Source: Novosphingobium sp. PhB165
GTDB taxonomy: Bacteria; Pseudomonadota; Alphaproteobacteria; Sphingomonadales; Sphingomonadaceae
Assembly (NCBI RefSeq): GCF_004341845.1
Contig: NZ_SLVB01000004.1
Coordinates: forward strand, 434,001 to 498,000
Reading direction: 5' to 3'
DNA length: 64,000 nt
Shown here: positions 26,920 to 35,905 of the stretch, in pieces
Layout of the letters: each line of letters opens with the position of its first letter
How positions within the stretch are numbered: the first letter of the stretch is position 1
The notes under the pieces: generated by a model
Databases searched by the model: none
Told to the model about the DNA's origin: nothing
What the model saw: the letters and a program-made list of their open reading frames with translations, nothing else
Position numbers and translations under genes: made by a program

Positions 26920-28445
26920 CCGACGGCATGACGGCCCGCGACGAGAACTTGCGGGAAGAACGGGAGCGCGACGATATCGCGGCGCTGGCCAAGGGCGGGC
27001 GCACCAACCTGTTCGGCTTCTTCCTGCGCCTGGCCGCGCGGATCCCGTTCCTGTTCATCGCCGGCCGCGCCTCGGTCTATGGTCCGGCGGCGCTGGGGCG
27101 CTTCGCCTCGGCGCTGGTGGTGATCGAGTTGACCTCGATGATCTGCACGATGGGCGAAAAGCGCGGGCTCGCGCTGCGCCTATCGAACACCGAGGGCGAG
27201 GTCCGGCAGGCCAACGTGATTGCCGACGGCACGATTCTGGCGGTGATCGCCAGTGTCTGCGCGGCGCTGTTCTTCTGGTTCGTGCCGGCACCGATGTTCC
27301 CGGGCGGGCACTATACCCAGATCGACCGGCTGATGGTGATCGCCATCCCGCCGCTGACGCTCACCGAGATCTGGCTGGCCGCGCTGGCCTATCGCCTGCG
27401 GGTGACGCCCACGGTGTGGGCGCGCGCGATTGTCGAGCCCTGGACGATCTCGATTCTGGCCGGCGCGATGATCTGGCTCGCGCCCGACAGCGGGCTTTCG
27501 ATTGCCTATATCGGCTCGATCTTCGCATCCGCGATCACTGCTTTCATACCCTTCATCCGCGAATATGGGGTGCCGCGTCAGTGGCGCCCGCGCCCGCACG
27601 AGATGCGCAAACTGGCGATCCGCTCGCTGCCGATCGCGCTGGCCGACACCATCGAATGGGGCACGCGCCGCGTCGACCTGTTTCTGCTCGGCTTCCTGGC
27701 GCCGCCTTCGGCAGTCGGTGTCTATTACGCCGCGCAGCAGGTGGCGAGCCTGCCGCAGAAGCTCAAGACCAGCTTCGAGCCCGTGCTGGGCCCGGTCATC
27801 ACCCGCAACCTGAAGGAAAAGGACTATGCCGCGATTGCCCGGCAAGTCTGTCAGGTGGGCTTCTGGATCACTGCCGCGCAGGCGGGCATCGCGCTGGCGC
27901 TCGGACTTCCCGGCGAAGGCGTGATGGGCCTTGTCGGCCGCGAGTTCGTGGGCGGAACCGGGGCGCTGGCATTCCTGCTGGCCGCCGAAGTGGTGGCGGC
28001 CACCGCCGTCGTCAGCGAGGCGGCGCTGATCTACGTCGCGCGCTTGCGCAACCTTGTCGTCTCGGTCCTGACCATCGGCTTGCAGGCGGGCATGACGTTC
28101 GGGGGCATCCTGCTCTTGCAGCACTGGGGCTACAATTCGCTCTATCAGGCCGCCTGCGCGGCGGCGGCACTGATGGTTTCGCTGGGCTTCGCCTCGATCA
28201 TCAAGTCGCACATGCTGGCGAAGTTCCTTGGCCAGTCGATCAACAACTGGCGCTGGGCGCTGGTCTGGGCAGCCGTCCCGGCGGTGGTGATCGGCTACCT
28301 TGCCACCCGGTTCCTGCCCGAATGGGCCGAGCTGGCTTTCGGCATTCCCGCGATCCTCGGCTCCTATTTCCTGGTGATCTGGAAGAAGGCCTTCGGTCCC
28401 GAAGACCGCAAGCTGTTCCACAAGACCAAGCCTGCGTCTGTTTGA
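26916..28445 (+). CDS. Polysaccharide flippase-like (MATE/MOP superfamily) membrane protein
   Basis: A 509-residue protein with about 12 hydrophobic helices after a charged 30-residue N-terminus. GVYYAAQQVASLPQKLKTS and the helix pattern match lipopolysaccharide biosynthesis/O-unit flippases. It probably moves a lipid-linked saccharide across the inner membrane. I keep the TTG at 26916, which overlaps the gpsA TGA, because AGGAG lies 8 nt ahead; the ATG at 26928 has no ribosome site. Confidence 0.8.
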   Translation: MTDGMTARDENLREERERDDIAALAKGGRTNLFGFFLRLAARIPFLFIAGRASVYGPAALGRFASALVVIELTSMICTMGEKRGLALRLSNTEGEVRQANVIADGTILAVIASVCAALFFWFVPAPMFPGGHYTQIDRLMVIAIPPLTLTEIWLAALAYRLRVTPTVWARAIVEPWTISILAGAMIWLAPDSGLSIAYIGSIFASAITAFIPFIREYGVPRQWRPRPHEMRKLAIRSLPIALADTIEWGTRRVDLFLLGFLAPPSAVGVYYAAQQVASLPQKLKTSFEPVLGPVITRNLKEKDYAAIARQVCQVGFWITAAQAGIALALGLPGEGVMGLVGREFVGGTGALAFLLAAEVVAATAVVSEAALIYVARLRNLVVSVLTIGLQAGMTFGGILLLQHWGYNSLYQAACAAAALMVSLGFASIIKSHMLAKFLGQSINNWRWALVWAAVPAVVIGYLATRFLPEWAELAFGIPAILGSYFLVIWKKAFGPEDRKLFHKTKPASV

Positions 28446-28470
28446 AAAATACGCGAAACGCGCATTTTTG
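28445..28470 (+). terminator. Terminator after the flippase gene
   Basis: AAAAATACGCG (28445-28455) pairs with CGCGCATTTTT (28459-28469) with one mismatch and a short loop, ending in T's. Confidence 0.75.
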
Positions 28471-28506
28471 TCGCGGCACCGGCACCAGTTCGTCTAGGTT
28501 AAACGC

Positions 28507-29226
28507 ATGAACCCCCGCCGCGCCTCCATCGTCGCCGCTGGCGCCGCGCTCAGCCTTGCCTTGTCTTTCGTCTCGACGCGCGTTGTAGGGCCGGATTTCG
28601 TGAGCGGTCTTGAACGCAGCGCCGTGCAAGTGCGTGACGAAGCGGGCGGGCAGGCCGTCACGCTCGCCTTCCGCGACCGCTACGGCTGGCTGACGCGCCA
28701 TCCGATCCTCTCGGGTGGCCAGGGGCTGGACGATGCCACGCGCACGCGCGTCGCCGCCGCCGTTTCCGATGTGCCGGGCATTGGCGGGATCAGTTGGGCG
28801 GGGCAGGACACCGCCGTTGCCAAGCTGCGCTGTCAGGACGACGTCGAGGGCATTCTCGCCACCCGCTCGATCCGCTTTACCGAGGCGAGCGCGCAGATCG
28901 ATCCGGGCAGCGTGCGGTTGCTCGACGAAGTGGCGCAGGCGCTGCGGCCCTGCGTCGGCAGTATCATCGCGGTGACCGGCCATACCGACGCGGGCGGCAT
29001 TCCCGAAGCCAATGTGGCGCTGTCGCGCGCGCGGGCGGAAGCGGTGCGCTGGGCCTTGATCGGGCGCGGCATTCCGGCCGACGGATTGCGCGCCACCGGC
29101 GTCGGCGCCAAACAGCCGATCGAGGGGCTGGATCCGCACGATCCGGCCAATCGCCGCATCGAATTCTCCGTAATCGCCTCTGCCCCCGTCAAGCCGACAC
29201 CAATCGACACGCCCGGACCGGGTTGA
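28507..29226 (+). CDS. OmpA-family protein with N-terminal anchor
   Basis: The 239-residue protein has an N-terminal hydrophobic anchor (IVAAGAALSLALSFVS), a middle domain of unclear type (about 40-110) and a C-terminal OmpA-like peptidoglycan-binding domain (about 115-225) with IAVTGHTDAGG and NVALSRARAEAVRWAL. It likely sits in the periplasm and holds peptidoglycan. There are two cysteines (Cys109 region and Cys near residue 154) that could pair. The partner genes downstream suggest an envelope cluster. Confidence 0.82.
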   Translation: MNPRRASIVAAGAALSLALSFVSTRVVGPDFVSGLERSAVQVRDEAGGQAVTLAFRDRYGWLTRHPILSGGQGLDDATRTRVAAAVSDVPGIGGISWAGQDTAVAKLRCQDDVEGILATRSIRFTEASAQIDPGSVRLLDEVAQALRPCVGSIIAVTGHTDAGGIPEANVALSRARAEAVRWALIGRGIPADGLRATGVGAKQPIEGLDPHDPANRRIEFSVIASAPVKPTPIDTPGPG

Positions 29227-29283
29227 TGTCACGTCGCGCGCAGGAGGCAATTACGGTGGGAAATGCTATGAAAGGAGCCGCCC

Positions 29284-29376
29284 ATGCCGCTATGGCTTGA
29301 AATGGCCGTTTCGGTGCTGCTGACCTACCTTGCTGGGTTCGGCATCGGCTGGCTCCTGTGGAACCGGAAGGGATAG
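29284..29376 (+). CDS. Small single-helix membrane protein, 30 residues
   Basis: A short frame (MPLWLEMAVSVLL ...) forms one transmembrane helix and ends WNRKG. AAAGGAG stands 8 nt before the ATG, a better ribosome site than most here. It lies 4 nt upstream of the GTG of the next gene. No family is recognised. The ribosome site and coupling make it a credible gene despite its size. Confidence 0.62.
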   Translation: MPLWLEMAVSVLLTYLAGFGIGWLLWNRKG

Positions 29377-29380
29377 TTTC

Positions 29381-30022
29381 GTGCTGCAAATGATAGAGGC
29401 CAACTCGCTGGTCTTCATCGCCGCCCTGTTGATCGGCATCGTCGTTGCCTTCTGGCTCTTTGCCAGAGCCTCGAAACCGGCCCCGCGCGACCGGCGGCCC
29501 GACGTGCTGGACGAAGGTGCTGCCCCGGCGCAGCGCAACCAGGCCCTGATCGACGACGCCCCGCCTGCCGCGCGCTTCACTGCGCCCATCCATATCGATC
29601 CGCCGGCGATGGCGGGGACGATGGCCGGGATCGGCGAGGTCATCGCCGTTGCCGCGCAGGAGGAAGTCGATAACGTGGTGCCGCCGCAGACCATCGCTGC
29701 CGAGCCGGCGGAACCGGTTCCGGCTCCTGAGCCTGTGGTGACACCGGCTCAGGAAGCCGCGCCCGCGCCTGCGGCGACTGGTGGGGCCGACGATCTGCGC
29801 AAGATCAAGGGTCTCGGCCCCAAGATGCAGACCTTGCTGACGACGCTGGGGATTACCCGCTTCGAGCAGATCGCCGGCTGGACCGACGCCGATCTTGACG
29901 ACCTTGACGGCAAGCTGGGCGCTTTCGCGGGCCGTCCGCGCCGCGATAACTGGGTCGAGCAGGCCAAGATGCTCGCAAGCGGCGATACCGGCAGCTACGA
30001 GGCGAAGTTCGGCAAGCTCTGA
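29381..30022 (+). CDS. Helix-hairpin-helix protein with N-terminal membrane anchor
   Basis: The 213-residue product has an N-terminal transmembrane helix (LVFIAALLIGIVVAFWLFA), a long Pro/Ala/Glu-rich linker and a C-terminal HhH-like domain (DLRKIKGLGPKMQTLLTTLG, about residue 144 onward). Similar tails occur on predicted proteins beside respiratory-complex and ribosomal genes, with no established role. I choose GTG 29381 (GAAGGGA 7 nt upstream) over ATG 29390. It ends before a strong terminator and forms a unit with the 30-residue peptide. Confidence 0.72.
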   Translation: MLQMIEANSLVFIAALLIGIVVAFWLFARASKPAPRDRRPDVLDEGAAPAQRNQALIDDAPPAARFTAPIHIDPPAMAGTMAGIGEVIAVAAQEEVDNVVPPQTIAAEPAEPVPAPEPVVTPAQEAAPAPAATGGADDLRKIKGLGPKMQTLLTTLGITRFEQIAGWTDADLDDLDGKLGAFAGRPRRDNWVEQAKMLASGDTGSYEAKFGKL

Positions 30023-30043
30023 ACGGCCAGTCCCACGTAAAAC

Positions 30044-30077
30044 AAAAAGGGCCGCGGATCTCTCCGCGGCCCTTTTT
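30044..30077. terminator. Bidirectional terminator
   Basis: AAAAAGGGCCGCGGA pairs perfectly with TCCGCGGCCCTTTTT around a 4-nt loop. It sits between convergent genes and has A's on one side and T's on the other, so it can serve both. Confidence 0.92.
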
Positions 30078-30098
30078 CATTGCATCAGGGAAGTGCCA

Positions 30099-31604
30099 TC
30101 ACGCCCCGGCGCGGTAGCTTTCCATGATGTCGCGGCGCAGCGCCGCGCCGCTGTCGGTGCGCGAGTAGAACATGTGCCCGCCCGGGTACATGTGCAGGTG
30201 TACGCGGTCGGCGCGGCCGAATTCGGGCATCTGCGAGACGATCAGGCGCGATCCGAAGTAGGGGCACGAAAGGTCGTCCCAGCCGTGAACGATGTCCACG
30301 GTCATCTTCGGGTCGATCGAGATTGCCTGACGCAGGTCCTTCACCGGGTTGTCGCTGTTGTCGCGGTCCCAGGCCTCGTTCACTTCGTTGGACAGCGCGT
30401 TGTAGCGCGCATCGACCTTCCAGCCGACCTGACGCGTCACGAAGTCGACCATGGCCGAAGTGGTGGGCGCGATCAGCGTGGTCAGCAGCGGATCGCCGTA
30501 CTGCGCGCGCGCGCTGGCCGGGAACGGGTCATAGGCGGTGAAGTTCGAATCGTAGACCGAACCGACCAGACCCTGATCGCGGCGAATCTCGCGCAGATAG
30601 GTGCCGATGTCGACGCGGCCGTCCATGCGGCGGACAAGCGCCGGATCGAGGCCGGTGATCTCGGCAACCTTGGCCGACAGGCGATCGGTCGCGGTCTTGT
30701 CCTTCGGGCCGGCGAGGAAGTCGGCCACGAACTCGGTCTTCAGATACTGCTCGATCGGCGCCATGGTTTCGGCGCTGAGCTTGCCTTCGCGCTCAAGGTG
30801 ACCGGCCGCCATCGCGGGCAGGTTGATCATCCACGGCAGCGGCGAAAGCGCATCGTCCTCGCCGATGGCGGGCGGGTCGAGATAGGGCGAGACCATGGTC
30901 ATGCCGTTGATGCCCACGCCCATCTGCGTCTGCAGGTAGTAGGCCAGTCGCGGCACGCGGTAACCGCCGTAGCTTTCGCCGGCGAGGTACTTGCGGCTGG
31001 TGAGGCGTCCGTTGGTGTTCAGCCAGTCATAGACGATGCGGCTGAGGTACTTGATGTCGTTCTCGGAGGTGTAGAACGCCTTCTTCGTCGCTTCGGCGTC
31101 GACGCGGCTGCGCGAGAACCCGGTGCCGATCGGGTCGATGAAGACGAGGTCGGTGAAGTCCAGCCACGAATTCGCATTGTCGCGCAGCACCGCCGAGTCG
31201 GACGGGGCGTCACCTTGCGCGCCGAACTGCACGCGCTTGGGACCGATGGCGCCAAGGTTCAGGTAGACCGAAGCCGCGCCGGGGCCGCCATTGAAGGCGA
31301 ACGTCACCGGGCGCGTGGTGGGGGCGCCGGGTACGGTATAGGCGGTGTAGACCACCTCGCCGATGGTCTTGCCCTTCTCGTCCTTGACCGGAAGTGAGCC
31401 GACGGTGGCGACGTAATTGACGGTCTTGCCGCCGATCACGGCCGACTGCTTGATCGACTTGGCTTCGGGGAAGGGGGCGAGCTGGCTGTCGTCCTTCTTC
31501 TCATCCTTGGCTTCGGGGGCAGGCTTGTCGGCCGCGTAAGTGGCGGCGGGGCCTGCGGCCAAGGCGAGCGAAAGCGCCAGGCAGGCGAGGGAAACGGTGC
31601 GCAT
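30099..31604 (-). CDS. S10-family serine carboxypeptidase, exported
   Basis: This 501-residue protein has a signal peptide ending AATYAAD. The alpha/beta-hydrolase serine is Ser211 in AGESYGGYR; the acid region is HGWDDLSCPY and the histidine lies in HMYPGGHMFY near the end. FNGGPGAASVYLNLG forms the oxyanion region. It should remove C-terminal residues from peptides in the periplasm. Related proteins are common in sphingomonads, often in several copies. Confidence 0.9.
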   Translation of the reverse strand: MRTVSLACLALSLALAAGPAATYAADKPAPEAKDEKKDDSQLAPFPEAKSIKQSAVIGGKTVNYVATVGSLPVKDEKGKTIGEVVYTAYTVPGAPTTRPVTFAFNGGPGAASVYLNLGAIGPKRVQFGAQGDAPSDSAVLRDNANSWLDFTDLVFIDPIGTGFSRSRVDAEATKKAFYTSENDIKYLSRIVYDWLNTNGRLTSRKYLAGESYGGYRVPRLAYYLQTQMGVGINGMTMVSPYLDPPAIGEDDALSPLPWMINLPAMAAGHLEREGKLSAETMAPIEQYLKTEFVADFLAGPKDKTATDRLSAKVAEITGLDPALVRRMDGRVDIGTYLREIRRDQGLVGSVYDSNFTAYDPFPASARAQYGDPLLTTLIAPTTSAMVDFVTRQVGWKVDARYNALSNEVNEAWDRDNSDNPVKDLRQAISIDPKMTVDIVHGWDDLSCPYFGSRLIVSQMPEFGRADRVHLHMYPGGHMFYSRTDSGAALRRDIMESYRAGA

Positions 31605-31767
31605 CGGGAAGTACGACCCCTTGGTTGAGTGCGCCCGCTTCCGGGGCGCCGATGGGGGCGATGCTTAGAACGGGCAAATAGTATACGGCAAGTGAGTCCT
31701 TGCCGAAAATGCGACACGGGCGGTGGGTTTCGCTGGCGGCGAGGTTCCCCCGCCCATTCCGCCCATT
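31605..31767. other. Leader region of the carboxypeptidase gene
   Basis: Promoter elements for the minus-strand gene must lie here. A pair of AT-richer stretches (AACGGGCAAATAGTATACGG, 31669-31688) could hold a -10 but I cannot assign it with confidence. Confidence 0.4.
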
Positions 31768-32261
31768 CCGCTCGTCCTAAGCTTGTCGAAGGATGGCCGC
31801 GTTGCGCCACGCCGCAAGGGGCTTCGACAGGCTCAGCCTGAGCGGGACTGGGAGGACGGCGGGAGGATGGAGCTTCTGCTGGCCGGTGAGGTTTTCCCAC
31901 CCACTCCCGCTCATCCTGAGCTTGTCGAAGGGTGGCCGCGTTGCGCTACGCCGCAAGGGGCTTCGACAGGCTCAGCCTGAGCGGGACTGGGAGGACGGCG
32001 GGAGGATGGGGCCTCGGCTGGCCGGTGAGGTTGCCCCACCCACTCCCGCTCATCCTGAGCTTGTCGAAAGATGGCCGCGTTGCGCTACGCCGCAAGGGGC
32101 TTCGACGGGCTCAGCCTGAGCGGGACTGGAAGGACGGCGGGAGGATGGGCCTCCGTTGGTCGGTGAAGCTCTCTCCACCCACCCCGCTCATCCTGAGCTT
32201 GTCGAAGGATGGCAACCTCGCGCCACGCCCGCAAGGGGCTTCGACAAGCTCAGCCTGAGCG
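31768..32261. repeat. Tandem array of a 139-bp palindromic repeat (family B)
   Basis: Units start at 31768, 31907, 32046 and 32184, giving periods of 139, 139 and 138 bp; the last is partial. Each holds CCTGAGCTTGTCGAAGG, about 27 nt (GATGGCCGCGTTGCG-like), then GGCTTCGACAGGCTCAGCC as the inverted arm, and a 60-bp spacer. The arms alone recur at 59613-59763. It fills most of a 686-bp gap without genes. Frames crossing it are artefacts. Confidence 0.95.
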
Positions 32262-32291
32262 GAAACGGTGCAACGGCCAACCGTCAACCGA

Positions 32292-33824
<1,533 letters not shown>

Positions 33825-33952
33825 CTATGACTTGGGCATTTGACTTTCCCGGGCGGAGCCAGTCGCGCCTGCGTGCGCGCAGGTACAGTGCAAAGTCTAC
33901 CGATGCGATTGCGGCCAGCGCATGACAAGTAACATGGACGGGGCAACTGCTT

Positions 33953-35065
33953 CTAGCGCGGACCCATTTCCATGACGGCGCGCGCAAGTGCGACAAGTTC
34001 GGCCTCACGATTGACGCCGCACTTCTGGAAGATCGTGCGCAACTGGGCGATCACCGTCTGAACACTGACGCCGCGCAGATTCGCTGCCTCCTGCCGCGAA
34101 TGGCCATGGGCAAGCAGTGCCACCACTTCGCCTTCGGCCGCGGTCAGGCCCAGCGCGGTTCCGATCGTGCGTCCCTGCGCCTGCGCGGGGCCGAGCGGCG
34201 CGCGCAAGGTAACGATCACCCTTGGCGCGAAGCCGAAGCTCCAGTCGTGCCGGGGCAGGGTGCGGACATCGATGAGCAGGAGGTCGGTGTCCGAGCGGAG
34301 CCACAGGTCGGCGGGGCCATCGGCTGCGCCGGCAAGCGCGGCGGCGATGCGCTTCTGGAGCAGCCGGTCGACATCGGGACGCGACGCATGCAGCGTGCCG
34401 GCGCGGACCTGCAATGTGCCGGGCCCGAGCAATGCCCGCGCCGTTTCGGTCGCGTCACAGACCCGGCCCAGCGAATCGAGCAGGATGGCCGGGCTCTGGA
34501 ACGCCTCCAGCGAGCCGCGCAGCAGATCGATGCCCTGATGCTCGATGGCATCCTGCATGCGGATCGCGGCAAGCACGTGGGGAGCGACGGCTTGCAATAC
34601 CGCGCGCTGCGCCTCGGTGGTCAGTCCCTCGCGATGTCCGTGCAGCACGGCGAGGCCGAAGAACACACCGGGCCGCTGGCTGAGCACGATCTGCGCGCCG
34701 AATTCCGCGTCATACTTTCGGACGTGGTCCAGATAGGCTTCGTTTGTCCCATTTTGGCGCACCTCTTGATAATGCGCCTCCCAGGTCAGCTCCATCGGCG
34801 CGCGCGTGGCGGCCACGCGATAGTTTACGTCGCGCCGCAATCCGCCCGCAGCGATGAACTCTTCCTCGTAATCGGGAGGGCAGTCCGTTGCCCAGTTGAA
34901 GGACCGGAAGCGATGGCCCAAGGCGAGCAGCTGGGCACGGGAAGAGCCCGTAATGTCGCGCAAAGCCTTGAGTGCAGTATCCCACCCTCCCTGTTCGAAG
35001 GGTGCCCGCGCGAAGAGGTCTGTCACCTCTTTGCCATCGCTGAGGGATTCCCTGTTCCCGTGCAC
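33953..35065 (-). CDS. LuxR-type transcriptional regulator
   Basis: The 370-residue protein ends in a LuxR/FixJ helix-turn-helix (about residues 300-362, LTAAEGEVVALLAHGHSRQE and GVSVQTVIAQLRTIFQK). The N-terminal 290 residues have no receiver domain; they may form GAF/PAS-like sensor folds (segments GVFFGLAVLHGHREG and LLDSLGRVCDATETA). Signal and targets are unknown. The start is GTG at 35065. Palindromes just upstream suggest autoregulation. Confidence 0.78.
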   Translation of the reverse strand: MHGNRESLSDGKEVTDLFARAPFEQGGWDTALKALRDITGSSRAQLLALGHRFRSFNWATDCPPDYEEEFIAAGGLRRDVNYRVAATRAPMELTWEAHYQEVRQNGTNEAYLDHVRKYDAEFGAQIVLSQRPGVFFGLAVLHGHREGLTTEAQRAVLQAVAPHVLAAIRMQDAIEHQGIDLLRGSLEAFQSPAILLDSLGRVCDATETARALLGPGTLQVRAGTLHASRPDVDRLLQKRIAAALAGAADGPADLWLRSDTDLLLIDVRTLPRHDWSFGFAPRVIVTLRAPLGPAQAQGRTIGTALGLTAAEGEVVALLAHGHSRQEAANLRGVSVQTVIAQLRTIFQKCGVNREAELVALARAVMEMGPR

Positions 35066-35089
35066 ATGACCTTCATGACGGCTGGACGT

Positions 35090-35126
35090 GTACTTAACAA
35101 GTACTGTTAATGAGCACTCGTGCTCA
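35090..35126. promoter_or_regulatory. Nested palindromes upstream of the LuxR gene
   Basis: TTAACA and TGTTAA (35094-35110, 5-nt centre) overlap GTACTTAACAAGTAC (35090-35104), and TGAGCACTCGTGCTCA (35111-35126) is a perfect 7-bp palindrome with a 2-bp centre. Their position 25-61 bp ahead of the GTG suits operators for the regulator itself. Confidence 0.5.
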
Positions 35127-35221
35127 GAGGCTTTACCATGGACGTGGTATGCCTGCAGGCGGCGTTACGTCCAGAACGGATCTGCGACCCGAGGGATCGG
35201 CGAAATGCCATCCTGAGACTA

Positions 35222-35251
35222 TGCCCGGGCCCTGTTCCTACAGGGTCCGGG
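35222..35251. terminator. Strong hairpin in the luxR-hicB gap
   Basis: GCCCGGGCCCTG pairs with CAGGGTCCGGGC around TTCCTA, with one wobble pair. On the plus strand GTCTTGT follows. No gene reads into it from the left; it may end hicAB on the minus strand or be part of a small RNA. Confidence 0.5.
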
Positions 35252-35322
35252 CGTCTTGTATCGGCCCGCTGCGCTCTGGCCGGGCGATCACGGAAACGGG
35301 TTTATCAGGAGTGACGCGAAGA

Positions 35323-35544
35323 TCAGGCGGTCGCGTAAATGGCTGGTCTGTAACGAGGCTCCGGTATCGGCATGCCTTGCTCGGCGGCGACTTCCAGCCA
35401 GCCTTCGATAGCATCGTTGATGTTCGCCAGGGCTTCGACCCGGCTCTTGCCATGCGCGGAGCAAGGCTTGAGATCGGGAACATCCGCGATCCAGCAGGAG
35501 TCCTCATCGGACCAGAACAGGTTGATGTGGTAACGAGGTTCCAT
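35323..35544 (-). CDS. hicB: HicB-like antitoxin
   Basis: A 73-residue protein (MEPRYHINLFWSDEDSCWIA) with the HicB partial RNase-H-like fold; FWSDEDSCWIADVPDL is the typical first strand pair and SRVEALANINDAIEGWLE the helix. No C-terminal DNA-binding domain is present. It should bind and block HicA. The ATG at 35544 shares a base with the hicA stop (TGATG); a GTG at 35547 is possible. Confidence 0.85.
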   Translation of the reverse strand: MEPRYHINLFWSDEDSCWIADVPDLKPCSAHGKSRVEALANINDAIEGWLEVAAEQGMPIPEPRYRPAIYATA

Positions 35545-35798
35545 CACTCGATCATGTATAACGCGTGCTGCTCGACGAGTTCAAGGAACTCGCGAACCTG
35601 ATAGGCTTTGGCGTCCTTGGCACTCGGCTGAACCGGGAAGGGACGGTTGAGGGCAGGGTGTATCCAGATTTGATGGCTTCCCTTGGTCCGTTTGTGGGTG
35701 AATCCAAATGCCCTGAGCAACTTCTCGAAATCGCGGAACGAGATTGTTCGATCCTGTGCTTCCAGAAGTTCCGCATAAAGTTTGGCTGGTTTGATCAT
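35544..35798 (-). CDS. hicA: HicA-like mRNA interferase toxin
   Basis: The 84-residue protein starts IKPAKLYAELLEAQDR and contains the double-stranded RNA-binding-like HicA motif FGFTHKRTKGSHQIWIHP with the active-site His42. HicA cuts mRNA independently of ribosomes. The start at 35798 has GAGG 6 nt ahead; a longer frame to 35825 would begin within the operator. The order hicA then hicB is the common one. The toxin is slightly longer than the usual 60-80 residues. Confidence 0.85.
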   Translation of the reverse strand: MIKPAKLYAELLEAQDRTISFRDFEKLLRAFGFTHKRTKGSHQIWIHPALNRPFPVQPSAKDAKAYQVREFLELVEQHALYMIE

Positions 35799-35802
35799 TG
35801 GT

Positions 35803-35821
35803 GCCTCAAACGGTTTGAGGC
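35803..35821. promoter_or_regulatory. Inverted repeat at the hicAB leader
   Basis: GCCTCAAAC and GTTTGAGGC are perfect 9-bp arms around one base. The right arm supplies the hicA ribosome site on the minus strand. It may be an operator for HicB-type complexes or a hairpin that hides the ribosome site. Confidence 0.6.
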
Positions 35822-35905
35822 GCATTACCAGTCAAATTACTGAGTGGGCATGGAAGTTCAATCCAAATCCGGACTGCATTGGAGTGTCTGGACCATGGTT
35901 TACGT

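Noticed and set aside
31723..32258. Chain of short frames giving repeated peptides (SLSKDGR, RQAQPERDW)
   Set aside because: These are translations of the 139-bp repeat and have no ribosome sites.
31768..32261. CRISPR-like regular repeats
   Set aside because: Units are 139 bp and the spacers are nearly identical, with no cas gene nearby; it is a tandem palindromic array.
35110..35601. Plus-strand frames across the luxR-hicB gap
   Set aside because: They overlap hicAB on the other strand and cross a strong hairpin; no motif is seen.
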